Assembly (NCBI GenBank): GCA_964384625.1
Contig: CAYLNH010000001.1
Span: 62,001-126,000, forward strand
From: CAYLNH01 sp964384625
GTDB lineage: Bacteria > Verrucomicrobiota > Lentisphaeria > JABSQK01
Reading direction: 5' to 3'
Length of the DNA: 64,000 nucleotides
Positions 6,711 through 15,626 of the stretch are shown piece after piece. Position numbers and translations under genes: made by a program. A model generated the notes under the pieces. The model was not told the origin of the DNA. It saw nothing but the letters and a program-made list of their open reading frames with translations, and ran no database searches. Position 1 is the stretch's first letter. Every line of letters begins with the position of its first letter.

Positions 6711-9238
6711 CTGCCCTCGACACATCATGGGCTCTCTACGGCGACGCCGGTGTGCCGCTCTGGCTTGTTGCGGTCGCTGTGATTGCCGTGAGTTGGGCAA
6801 TGGTCCACTGGGTCCGGGCGGAGACGGCAACGCGTCGCGGGCGACTGGCCCGGATCTTGCCGTTTACGTTGCTGCCGATCTGTCTGCTGTTGGCGCTGGT
6901 CGCCTACGAACCGGTGATCACGAAGACGACGACGTGGCAACAGCAGAAAAGCGCGGTCGCCGTTCTCGACCGCAGCCGCAGCATGGAGCTGACGTTGTCG
7001 CCGGAAACACAGACGGCCCATCTGGATCTTCTGGCCATCTCCCGCGGTCGCGCGCTGCCGCACCGTTCACGTTCGGCGGCGAATCTGGCCGACACACTGC
7101 AGCACACAGCAGCTGCACTGACCACGCACATTGCGACGTTGGAAGCCGTTGCCGCACAGGAAGCGCAAGGCATACCAAGCGGCAGTAAGATCGAGGCGGC
7201 CACGGCCGCCTACACCACCTGGCGTAAGGACCTCCTTGGGCATTTGCCGCGGGACATTGCCGCGCTGGACACGGACCTGGCGAAGCTTCGCAATCCCGAT
7301 GCTGAGAACGACTCCGGTGCGGCGGCGGCCGTCGATGCGTTGCGCACGAACCTGGCGCAATTGCCTGAGACACTGACGGCAGACGGCGCCGGGCGTCACC
7401 TGCAGGACTTGCGGCAAACAACGCAGACACTGCTGCCGGTGCTGCGGCAAATGCAAACGCAACTCGATCAGAACTGGCTCGCCGCCCACGGCGAGGCACA
7501 TCAACAGGAGCTTGCCGCGTTACTGCAGACAACGCGATACGATCTTCTGCGCACCGTGGCCAAGGCGTTGCCTGAATCCGCCGGGATCCGCTTGATCGAC
7601 TCCGCGGCAGCCGACGAAACAGATCTAAATGCCATGTGCGAACAGGCCCTCGCCGGATCCGAGTTGGATCAGGTCGGTCACGTCCTTCTTTTCTCAGACG
7701 GCGCGAACACCGGCGTTTCCAGCGCACAGATCCTCCAACGTCTGCGCGAAGAAGGTTGCGGCTTCACAGCGGTCGGTCTGCCGCCCGCCGCCGGCGGCGG
7801 CGTAGATGTGGCCCTCCGCCAGTGGCGCGTGCCGCCGGTCGCCCGGGCGGGCCGGGAGACTGTGGTCAGCGTATCGGTCCGCATGCCGCCGGACATAAGC
7901 ACCAGGCCGACCATTCGTCTGCTGTCGGGTGATGACATCCTGGCGCAACAGACACTGACCGCCGGCGTCGCGAGCTATGACCTGTCCTACAAAGCAGCCG
8001 AAGCCGGGCGACATCTGCTGCGCCTCGAACTGCAGGCGGCCGCCGACGCGGTGCCGCAGAACAACACGGCATACTTCGTCCACGAGACGGTGACCCGAAA
8101 TCCCAAACTGCTGTTCGTCGGCGACACGCCCGACTGGGACACCGCCTACCTCAGCACGGCCGCCGAGCGCACGGGCCTCGATCTGGACCAGGCCTACCAC
8201 GCCGGCGCTGAACCCAAGCGCGGCCCTTTCAGCGGGTCGGTCCCGAAAACCGCATCACAGTGGCACCGCAAAGCGGCGGTCGTCCTGGCCGGCAATCCGT
8301 TCCCGGGGTTTGCGACTGCCGACGGCGCCGCCCTGCATAAGTTGGTGGTGGAGAAAGGGGCCACCCTTCTGCTCTACGGCGCGGACCGCGACAGCTACCT
8401 GCAATTGCTGGCTGACCGCTTCGGGTGGCGCCCGGCGTCCGACGCGGCGGCTGGCCGCATGCAGCTGCAACCGGAGAATGCGCATATGCCGCTCGTTGAC
8501 ATCGCCGACGATCCCGCCGTATCCGCCCGGCACATTGCCGCCCTGCCCCCGCTGCAAACCGCCAACGCGGTACCGCCGCAGGATCTGGTATTGCTCGAGA
8601 CCGCGAGTGGTGTACCGCTGGTCTCCCTCGGGTTCTACGGCCGCGGCAAAGTAATCCTCTGGGGCCTGCGCGATCTTCGCCGTCTACGGGGCTTCGGCCA
8701 CACGGCAACCGTGGACCGGCTGCTGGAGAACCTCTTGACCGAACTGGTCCGGCCGGTCCGGCCGCTGCGCAGCAAGAGCCCGGTCGGGCTCTACCCGCCA
8801 CTGCCGGTTGCCGGCCGTGATCTGTACGTCATCCGCACAGCCAAGACGGAATCGTCTGTATCGCTTGACGGCAAGCCCCTCGCGTTTCACCCGGGTGCCG
8901 GCGCCCCTCTGGCAAAGACCGTTCTCGCGGTCGGCAGGCATCAACTGAAATCCGGGCCCTGGCAGAAATCGATTCTTGCCGCCCGCAATCCGGGCCGCGA
9001 ATTGCTCGCGCCCGGCCTGGAACCGACCGCGCTGAAACGCATGGCCCGCACTGCCGGCGGAACCTATGTATCCGCCGCAGCCGCCCGCCCCAAACTGCGG
9101 GCTGTCGACCCCGGCGTCCGCAAATTCAGCACATCAGCCGTCTACCGGCCAAGCCGGCACTGGCTCGTCCTGCCGCTGCTGCTGGTGCTTTTTACCGTGC
9201 ATTGGATCATCCGCAAACTCTCAGGACTCGTGCTATGA
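6707..9238 (+). CDS. Large membrane protein with VWA-type MIDAS motif
   Basis: This 843-residue protein starts at GTG 6707, supported by the GTGA overlap with the mini-ORF and by the hydrophobic helices that follow (residues 17-34 and 49-67). A VWA-like fold follows, with DRSRS (88-92) in the MIDAS position, interrupted by a long helical insertion rich in Ala, Leu and Gln (about 110-285). A second part of the fold (GHVLLFSDGANTGVS) follows, then an Ig-like and a GATase-like region, and a C-terminal transmembrane helix. It resembles the second VWA protein of PVC MoxR clusters. It ends with an ATGA overlap to the next gene. Confidence 0.75.
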   Translation: MTALDTSWALYGDAGVPLWLVAVAVIAVSWAMVHWVRAETATRRGRLARILPFTLLPICLLLALVAYEPVITKTTTWQQQKSAVAVLDRSRSMELTLSPETQTAHLDLLAISRGRALPHRSRSAANLADTLQHTAAALTTHIATLEAVAAQEAQGIPSGSKIEAATAAYTTWRKDLLGHLPRDIAALDTDLAKLRNPDAENDSGAAAAVDALRTNLAQLPETLTADGAGRHLQDLRQTTQTLLPVLRQMQTQLDQNWLAAHGEAHQQELAALLQTTRYDLLRTVAKALPESAGIRLIDSAAADETDLNAMCEQALAGSELDQVGHVLLFSDGANTGVSSAQILQRLREEGCGFTAVGLPPAAGGGVDVALRQWRVPPVARAGRETVVSVSVRMPPDISTRPTIRLLSGDDILAQQTLTAGVASYDLSYKAAEAGRHLLRLELQAAADAVPQNNTAYFVHETVTRNPKLLFVGDTPDWDTAYLSTAAERTGLDLDQAYHAGAEPKRGPFSGSVPKTASQWHRKAAVVLAGNPFPGFATADGAALHKLVVEKGATLLLYGADRDSYLQLLADRFGWRPASDAAAGRMQLQPENAHMPLVDIADDPAVSARHIAALPPLQTANAVPPQDLVLLETASGVPLVSLGFYGRGKVILWGLRDLRRLRGFGHTATVDRLLENLLTELVRPVRPLRSKSPVGLYPPLPVAGRDLYVIRTAKTESSVSLDGKPLAFHPGAGAPLAKTVLAVGRHQLKSGPWQKSILAARNPGRELLAPGLEPTALKRMARTAGGTYVSAAAARPKLRAVDPGVRKFSTSAVYRPSRHWLVLPLLLVLFTVHWIIRKLSGLVL

Positions 9239-12200
9239 AGACTTGTTCCCGACTGCCCAAGGCCTTGCCCGCGCCGCTGCGGCGGGTGCTGCGCTGCTTC
9301 GATTGGCCCCGGCGCCTGTTTGCCGTCGTCGAACGTCTGTCCATCGGGTTCCTCGCGGCCGGCGGCACGGTCTTTCTGGTTTGTCTCTTCGATCGCTTTG
9401 TCGATGTCGACGGTGTCTGGCGCCGGCCCTTTCCCATGCTGGCCGGCGGTCTTCTGGCTGCCGCCGGTTTCTGGGCGCTGTTTGCCGTGATCCGCCGCAC
9501 GGACTACGACGAACTGGCGCACCGGCTCGACCGCCGGCGTGATGACCATCGGGATCACCTCCGGTCCGTGGTCAGTTTTGCAGCCCGCGCCAACGGCGCC
9601 GGGCCACTGGTTGAGATGTCGACGGCACGCGCTTTGTCGTTGTGGCAAGGGGTCAACCCGATCGCCTTGATTCCGCGGCGCCGGCTTTTGCAGTTGCTCG
9701 CCGGGGCTGGCGTTCTGACCGCGGTCTTCGTTGCCGCGCTGCAGTATCCGGCAGCGCGTGCAGCCCTGCTCTGGCAGCGTTTTCTCGAACCAACCGGGAA
9801 CCACCCGCGACCGACCGCCACCTGGTTCGAAGTCGATGCCCCCGACACCCTCGACGGCGGCGACGACTTCGTGCTCAACGCCAGGCTGGCGGGTCGCAAG
9901 GTGACGGATCCACGGCCACTCGCCCGCATTCAAACTGGTGACGGCGCGCCGATCCTGCGCAAGCTCACCGCCCGCCAGGACGGGTCATGGCAACTGGTTC
10001 TCCGCGAGGTCCGCAAGTCGTTCGCCTGCACCCTGGTCATGGGACCGGTGCGCAGTGCGAAGCATTCCGTGCACGTCCGGCCGCGACCGCTGATTACAGA
10101 GGTGGAGGTAACCTACAACTACCCGAAATACACTCGTCGCAAGCCGGAGACCAAGGTTCTCACTGGCCGTACGTTGACGGCGCTCGAAGGCACGAAAGCC
10201 CGGATCGTGGTGACCGCCAACCTTCCTCTGGAAGCGTTCCATGCCCGCAGCGGCGAAGACCGCATCCGCTTTCGACTCAACTCCCGCGAGCCGAAGCAGG
10301 CCACCCGTTTCCATTTCATGAATCGCAACCAGCGCCTCGATGTCGTGCTCACCGCGCAGAACGGATTGCAGAGCAAGGGCGAACTCCCCTTCAATATCCG
10401 CACCGTACCGGACTCGCCGCCGACCGTAAACCTGACGAAAACCGCCGAGCAACGAGCCTTCTTCGCCCACGAAATCGTCGACATCCCCTATCGCGCCCGC
10501 GACGATCTGGGTCTGGCGGAAGTCGCTATCCGCGCGTTCCCCGGGAGTTTCCAGATGGAGGCAGACCTCCCGAGCTACGGCGCCCGCAACGCCGAAGGCG
10601 TCATCCGCGTGCCCATCAGCCGCCTGGTCCGGCCCGGTCTGCGTGAAGTAAAACTTCGACTGCAGGCGATGGACCTGAAGGGACAAGCCGCCCTGAGCCA
10701 GCCGATCACCCTGCGCATCGCCGTCAACTCGTATGACCGCCAGCTCCGAACCGCCCGCAACAGTCTTATCGGCAAATACAACAGCCGCGATCAATTCTCG
10801 TCCGGCTTCCCGCATCTGGTATATCACGGCAAGACGCGGTTGAAGGCGGTCCGCAGCCTGCGCGGCAAACTGCTGATCCTCAGCGAAAGCCTGAGTGCCG
10901 GCGAGAAGGCTGGCAAAAACCAGCAGCGGTTGGTGCGGACGATTCGCGGTCTGATTTACCAGCTGCAGCCGCGCCCCCGCTATCTTCTGCCGTCCATCGG
11001 GAAACGTCCGGATGCGATTACGACGACCTTCGACATCCTGTCCCGCAGCGCCATGACCCCGCGTCTCAGCCGGCTGCTGGCCGACACGGTCTGCGGCGGC
11101 GACCTGGCCGTCTCCGGCGAGAAATTGGCGCAGCGTTTTGCGGCGGCGTTGGCTGCCGACAATCCGAAAGCCGCCCTGGCCCGGCTCCAGACCGACATGG
11201 CCGGTGTTGTCAAGCAACAGGAAGACGCGGCACAGCGTCTGAAGCAAGCCGCGGAGTTCCTTGACCTCGAACTGGCCGGTTACCTTGCCGGTGTACTGAC
11301 TCGGGATCTGGAAGCGGCCGATGAAGCGCGCTGGAACGATCATGACTTCCGCCTGGCAGCAACCCGAAAGCTCAAAGAGCTGAAGGCCCTCCTGACGGCC
11401 CACAAAGGGTCCATCACCGGTTTCCCCGAAGCTGCTCTGGCTGTCGTCGCCGCAACCGCTGGTGACCCGACGCCGGCGGCGTTGCGGGCCTTGCCGCCGC
11501 ACCTGGCCAAACTGAATCAGGCCCTGGCGGCAACCGGCGCGGCGCTGGCGGCGACGGAAGACCAATGGCGCCTGTCCCTGACCGATTACGCCGCCACCGC
11601 CGGGCGTCATCCGCACTGGCTTGATGTCGCCACGCTTCGACTGCTGATGCGGATGGACGATGAAGGCCGGGATGAACTTGACTACACCTACCAGATTGCT
11701 TGGCTGCTGCAGCGCCGGACGACGGCCGCGACAACGACGGCGGCGCCGTTTCACAATCGAATGCCGGCCATCTATATGACGGCCCATCGGTTCCGTCGAC
11801 TCGCCGACGACTTGCGCATCGGACTGCTCACCCAACAACTCCAGGTCACAGATCCCGAAGCCGAAATGCTCTGGCTGCGACTGCGGGAGCGGCGGTTCGC
11901 GCTGCTTCGGCACCTGGCTGCGGAACCTGACGACAGCCCGCTGCACAAAGTTGCGGCGCCCATCACAACAGGCGGCGGCGCCCTTGACTATTGGGTTATG
12001 CCCGACCAGCCGCTGTCGGCCACCACGCGGCTGTTGGAGGGCTGGACAACGGCAGCGGCAGCAGTGGCACGACGGCCGCAGGGGGCCGCGAACAAGAGCG
12101 TGGTTGCCGCCGCCAAGACGCTGGCCCGCCACTGGCAGCCGTTGCTGGCCGCCGCACTGCACAGCTACCGCGGCAGCATCAACACGGTCATCAAGCAGAT

Positions 12201-13302
12201 CCAGCAGGTTCCGGATCCCGGTAAACCATACGCTGTCCAACGCGCCGTGTTTGGCCCGCTGCCGTTGTTGTATGCACGCGTCAAAGTGCAGCAACTGTTC
12301 CTTGTGCAGTGCCTCAATCTGTCGACACTGTGCCGTCTGCAGACCGGCGACAGCCCCCTGCCTGAGGACCACCTGACCGCGTTGCTGCATCTGCTGCGCC
12401 AGGCCGAGAAGGATATCTTCAGTGATATCGGCCGGCCCATTACCAACATCTACCTCGGCGGCAAGCGTGATGACGCGGCCATGGCCAAAGCGGCACAGGA
12501 CGGCAAGGTCAAGACCTACCGCAGTCTGGCAACACTGATGGCCCGAATTGAAGGTCTGACGCGCCCGGGCACAGCTCCGGATGACTACCGCCGGGAACTC
12601 AAGGACCGGGTGCGCCTGCATCATTACCGCCAGGATCTGGAAACAACCCGAAAGGCATTGGCCCAGGCCGTACCGGTTCCGCTGACACGGTTGGCCGATC
12701 TCAAGGCCGACCGCCAAGGCGGACCGGTGCTGTGGGAGCCGTTCGCGCTGCCGCTGGCCGAACTGTCGGCGGCACACCGCGAGGAACGCGACCTGCCGCC
12801 CCCCGTTGACGCCAGACTCGTCTCGGCCCTGGACGATCTCGGCGATCTGCCGAAGGGACTGCAGGCCTTGCCCGAGTTGCTGACGCAGTATGCGAAGTCG
12901 CCGGCCGCCGTCCCGCGCGATGAGTTGGCGCCGTTGCTGGAGCGCCTGCAGGAGTTGACCCAGCCGCTGGTGCCGCCCGCCGGCGAAGAGGTCGCCTTCC
13001 GCCGCAGTCGCAACGTATTGCGGGAACAGGTTGCCCACGCCCTGCAGGGTGAAACCAATGACCGCTCCGCCCTTCGCTGGGCCGTCGCTGAAATGGAATG
13101 GTCGCGACGCAAGGCGGCTGCTTCCGAGAAGAACATCGGCATCGCCGGGCTGGCCATCGGCGCCGACGACGATCTCGTCACGCTCAAGTTGCCGCGCCAC
13201 CTGTATCTCGAGTTGAAACGCGCTCGCGAACAGGCCATGCCGGAACTGTTCCGCGAGCGCTGCTACCAGTATCTCAACACCATTCTGGAGAAGGCACGAT
13301 GA
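9235..13302 (+). CDS. Giant membrane-anchored protein, DUF4175-like
   Basis: This 1355-residue protein has two N-terminal hydrophobic segments (about residues 37-56 and 67-86), another near 150-170, then beta-rich Ig-like repeats and a long helical C-terminal half rich in Leu, Ala, Arg and Gln. Large proteins of this layout follow MoxR/BatA genes in PVC bacteria and resemble DUF4175-type proteins. The ATG at 9235 is preferred because it overlaps the previous stop (ATGA); an in-frame ATG at 9202 lies within the upstream gene. No catalytic motif is recognised. A structural or scaffolding role in the envelope is inferred from position and topology. Confidence 0.65.
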   Translation: MKTCSRLPKALPAPLRRVLRCFDWPRRLFAVVERLSIGFLAAGGTVFLVCLFDRFVDVDGVWRRPFPMLAGGLLAAAGFWALFAVIRRTDYDELAHRLDRRRDDHRDHLRSVVSFAARANGAGPLVEMSTARALSLWQGVNPIALIPRRRLLQLLAGAGVLTAVFVAALQYPAARAALLWQRFLEPTGNHPRPTATWFEVDAPDTLDGGDDFVLNARLAGRKVTDPRPLARIQTGDGAPILRKLTARQDGSWQLVLREVRKSFACTLVMGPVRSAKHSVHVRPRPLITEVEVTYNYPKYTRRKPETKVLTGRTLTALEGTKARIVVTANLPLEAFHARSGEDRIRFRLNSREPKQATRFHFMNRNQRLDVVLTAQNGLQSKGELPFNIRTVPDSPPTVNLTKTAEQRAFFAHEIVDIPYRARDDLGLAEVAIRAFPGSFQMEADLPSYGARNAEGVIRVPISRLVRPGLREVKLRLQAMDLKGQAALSQPITLRIAVNSYDRQLRTARNSLIGKYNSRDQFSSGFPHLVYHGKTRLKAVRSLRGKLLILSESLSAGEKAGKNQQRLVRTIRGLIYQLQPRPRYLLPSIGKRPDAITTTFDILSRSAMTPRLSRLLADTVCGGDLAVSGEKLAQRFAAALAADNPKAALARLQTDMAGVVKQQEDAAQRLKQAAEFLDLELAGYLAGVLTRDLEAADEARWNDHDFRLAATRKLKELKALLTAHKGSITGFPEAALAVVAATAGDPTPAALRALPPHLAKLNQALAATGAALAATEDQWRLSLTDYAATAGRHPHWLDVATLRLLMRMDDEGRDELDYTYQIAWLLQRRTTAATTTAAPFHNRMPAIYMTAHRFRRLADDLRIGLLTQQLQVTDPEAEMLWLRLRERRFALLRHLAAEPDDSPLHKVAAPITTGGGALDYWVMPDQPLSATTRLLEGWTTAAAAVARRPQGAANKSVVAAAKTLARHWQPLLAAALHSYRGSINTVIKQIQQVPDPGKPYAVQRAVFGPLPLLYARVKVQQLFLVQCLNLSTLCRLQTGDSPLPEDHLTALLHLLRQAEKDIFSDIGRPITNIYLGGKRDDAAMAKAAQDGKVKTYRSLATLMARIEGLTRPGTAPDDYRRELKDRVRLHHYRQDLETTRKALAQAVPVPLTRLADLKADRQGGPVLWEPFALPLAELSAAHREERDLPPPVDARLVSALDDLGDLPKGLQALPELLTQYAKSPAAVPRDELAPLLERLQELTQPLVPPAGEEVAFRRSRNVLREQVAHALQGETNDRSALRWAVAEMEWSRRKAAASEKNIGIAGLAIGADDDLVTLKLPRHLYLELKRAREQAMPELFRERCYQYLNTILEKAR

Positions 13303-14339
13303 GACTGTTCTGCCTGTCCCTGCTGCTCTTTTTCGCGCCGCTGCTGCGAGCGACTGAACCGGTCAGCCCGGAACGGCGCGCGGCCATGACCGACCGCGCT
13401 CTGGCCTACCTGGTGAAGCAGCAGAAAGACAGCGGCCAGGTCGGTGAAGCCCGGCCGCGCGCGGTAACCGCACTGTTTATCCTCGCAACGCTGTCCGCCG
13501 GTCATCTGCCGTCGGATGCAGTCTACGGCGAAGCTCTTACGAAGGCGGCAATCTGGTTGACCGACAACAGCAGCGGCGCCTTCCTCGGCGGCGTTGACGA
13601 ACCCATGGCCGATCACGCCCTTGCCGCCCTGGCGCTAAGCCAGCTTGTGGGGACGTTCACCGACAAAGAACGCAACCGCAAACTCTACGAACGCTCCAAG
13701 CAGGCGCTCGGCTACACCCTGGACGCGCAGGACAAAGGCAGCAATCGCAAGTACACGGGCGGCTGGCGGCCCACCGCCAGGAACAGCACCAACGATCGCG
13801 TGCTGACAACCTGGTGCCTCTTCCATCTGCACGCCCACAAGCTGAATCAGGAGCGGCTCAGCAAAAGCAGCCTCAGCCGTGCAACCGACTTCGTCCTGGC
13901 CAGCCAGAAAGTGAAGGCGAAGGAAGAAGACAGCGAATTGGGCGGCTTCGCCGTCGGCGCTGACGGCCTTGCGGTCCGGAGCACCAGCGCCGCCGGGTTG
14001 CTGACCCTGGTGCTGTTCGACGGCGACAAAGAGAAGATCGCCATGGGCCGCGACTGGTTGCTGAAGCATCCGCCGCGCTGGTATGGTCCGCACTTTTACA
14101 CGACCAACTTCTTTGCTGTGCGCGCCCTCTGGCGGGCCCGCCGGGACGACACCAAGGCGTTCAACAAATACTTTCTGCGCCTGCTCCGCCTGTTGCGTGA
14201 ACGCCAGAACGGCGACGGCAGCTTCCCCTTCCCGCCGGGCCACGGCGGCCCGCTGCTGGCCATGGGCAAATCCTACAGCACAGCCATGGGCATCCTCATC
14301 CTCAACGTCGACCGCGGCTTCCTTCCCATCGACCAGTAG
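13299..14339 (+). CDS. Secreted alpha-toroid (terpene cyclase/prenyltransferase-like fold) protein
   Basis: This 346-residue protein has a clear signal peptide (MRLFCLSLLLFFAPLLRATEP). It carries several repeats of a helical-barrel pattern with Trp/Gly-rich turns such as GGWRPTARNSTNDRVLTTWCLF, YGPHFYTTNFFAVRALWR and RQNGDGSFPFPPGHGG. These match the squalene-cyclase/prenyltransferase toroid often found as a non-enzymatic domain in PVC bacteria. The DxDD cyclase motif is not seen, so enzyme activity is doubtful. It starts with an ATGA overlap and is the last gene of the operon. Confidence 0.75.
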   Translation: MRLFCLSLLLFFAPLLRATEPVSPERRAAMTDRALAYLVKQQKDSGQVGEARPRAVTALFILATLSAGHLPSDAVYGEALTKAAIWLTDNSSGAFLGGVDEPMADHALAALALSQLVGTFTDKERNRKLYERSKQALGYTLDAQDKGSNRKYTGGWRPTARNSTNDRVLTTWCLFHLHAHKLNQERLSKSSLSRATDFVLASQKVKAKEEDSELGGFAVGADGLAVRSTSAAGLLTLVLFDGDKEKIAMGRDWLLKHPPRWYGPHFYTTNFFAVRALWRARRDDTKAFNKYFLRLLRLLRERQNGDGSFPFPPGHGGPLLAMGKSYSTAMGILILNVDRGFLPIDQ

Positions 14340-14603
14340 CAGTCTCCACTGCCGATCGCGCGATTCAACTCGTTCGCTCCCCGCCGGACATTCTCCAGAG
14401 CCGCGCCAACAGGGCCGCCGTTGCGCTCGTTGTCTGCTTCGATGTCACCCGTCGAAGCAAGGCCTCGCCGGGTTTCAGCCAGTCCCATCGCCGAGCCCAT
14501 CCGGCCTCCGAACAATCCGGACTGGCAAATCCGCTGTCCGGCAACGTTGTCCCTGAAACAACCGGTGGATGTACCCGTGGTCAAAGAGGAGTTGTTTGGC
14601 GAG

Positions 14604-15464
14604 ATGAAATGGTTGCTGTTGTTCCTGTTGTTTTCCGGTCTCTCCGTCGCCGCCGGCGATGAGCCGTCGCCCTTGCCGTATGGCCGTGCCGAAGCGGTGA
14701 TCGAGATGGAGAACGGCAAGAAGATCTGGGTCTTCAAGATTACGCGGCAGAGCACGAAGAAGGTTGAATTCCTTCACATCAGCAACAAGAGCGGCTGGGT
14801 CCCCCGGGCAAAGGTGAAGAAGATCCACGTCGGCCGGACCCTGCAATTACTGAAGCACGCCAAACACAAAGAACTCCTCAAGAAGAAGCGCGAAGACCAA
14901 CCGGCAGCGACGAAAGACGAGTTGTTCGCCAAACTCGACAGCACCAGCATCAACCGGCACGCCAGCTACCGCCACCCAAAGCAGATGGGGGAGATGTTCG
15001 GACTTTCTAAAACCTACGTCGATCAACACCGCGAACGCACCAGCAAGGGCTTCGGCCTGCGTGTGTTTGAGGACGAGACCTGGACCCTGCAGTATCGGCC
15101 GCAGGGGGATTTCAAGTTCTGGCTGAAGGGCGCGCAGCTCAATGTTCTGACCTTCATCATCGGCGGTCAGGAGTTGACTGTCGGCGCCGCGGGCGACCGG
15201 AACAAGGGATTCGAAGTAAACCGCACCGGCGAGGACCTGGTGATCTGGGACGGTCGGCGCCGGAAAAAGATGTTCGAGGGCAAGATCAAAGGCGATACCG
15301 TGACGATCGCAGTCAAGCCCGCCGTCGTCCCGACGATCAAGAGAAAACGGGACAAGGAAACCGGCGGCATTATCAAAGAAACCGTGGAAGAGGTCTATCG
15401 GCCGCTCATCCGCGAAGCCCATATATGGTGCAAGATTGCCAAGCCCGCGGGTGGAGAACGGTAA
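14604..15464 (+). CDS. Secreted protein of unknown function
   Basis: This 286-residue protein begins with a signal peptide (MKWLLLFLLFSGLSVAAGDEP), which fixes the ATG at 14604. The frame is open upstream to 14421, but that part has no signal peptide and looks non-coding. An SHD1/SLA1-like segment near the N-terminus (AVIEMENGKKIWVFKI) is followed by a Lys-rich region and a beta-rich C-terminal half. AAAGAGGA lies 13 bases upstream, slightly far. It follows the MoxR operon by 264 bases, a stretch in which I see no gene, and may be transcribed on its own. Confidence 0.65.
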   Translation: MKWLLLFLLFSGLSVAAGDEPSPLPYGRAEAVIEMENGKKIWVFKITRQSTKKVEFLHISNKSGWVPRAKVKKIHVGRTLQLLKHAKHKELLKKKREDQPAATKDELFAKLDSTSINRHASYRHPKQMGEMFGLSKTYVDQHRERTSKGFGLRVFEDETWTLQYRPQGDFKFWLKGAQLNVLTFIIGGQELTVGAAGDRNKGFEVNRTGEDLVIWDGRRRKKMFEGKIKGDTVTIAVKPAVVPTIKRKRDKETGGIIKETVEEVYRPLIREAHIWCKIAKPAGGER

Positions 15465-15626
15465 GCGGGCTGCGGGGCATTCGGCATCACAGTCGTTTCC
15501 CCCCGGGATGACCGAGTGACGGCCCTGCGGTTGCCGGGATGAAGACGGTGATTCTGAGCGCGAAGAACGGAAGCGGATTCCGCCGTCTGCCGGCATCTGC
15601 GAGGCAACTCCCGCCACACTCCAGGG

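Noticed and set aside
14273..14755. 160-codon - strand frame between the toroid protein gene and the secreted protein gene
   Set aside because: It overlaps both flanking + strand genes at their ends and lacks a start signal; the signal peptide of the + gene at 14604 fixes the coding strand.
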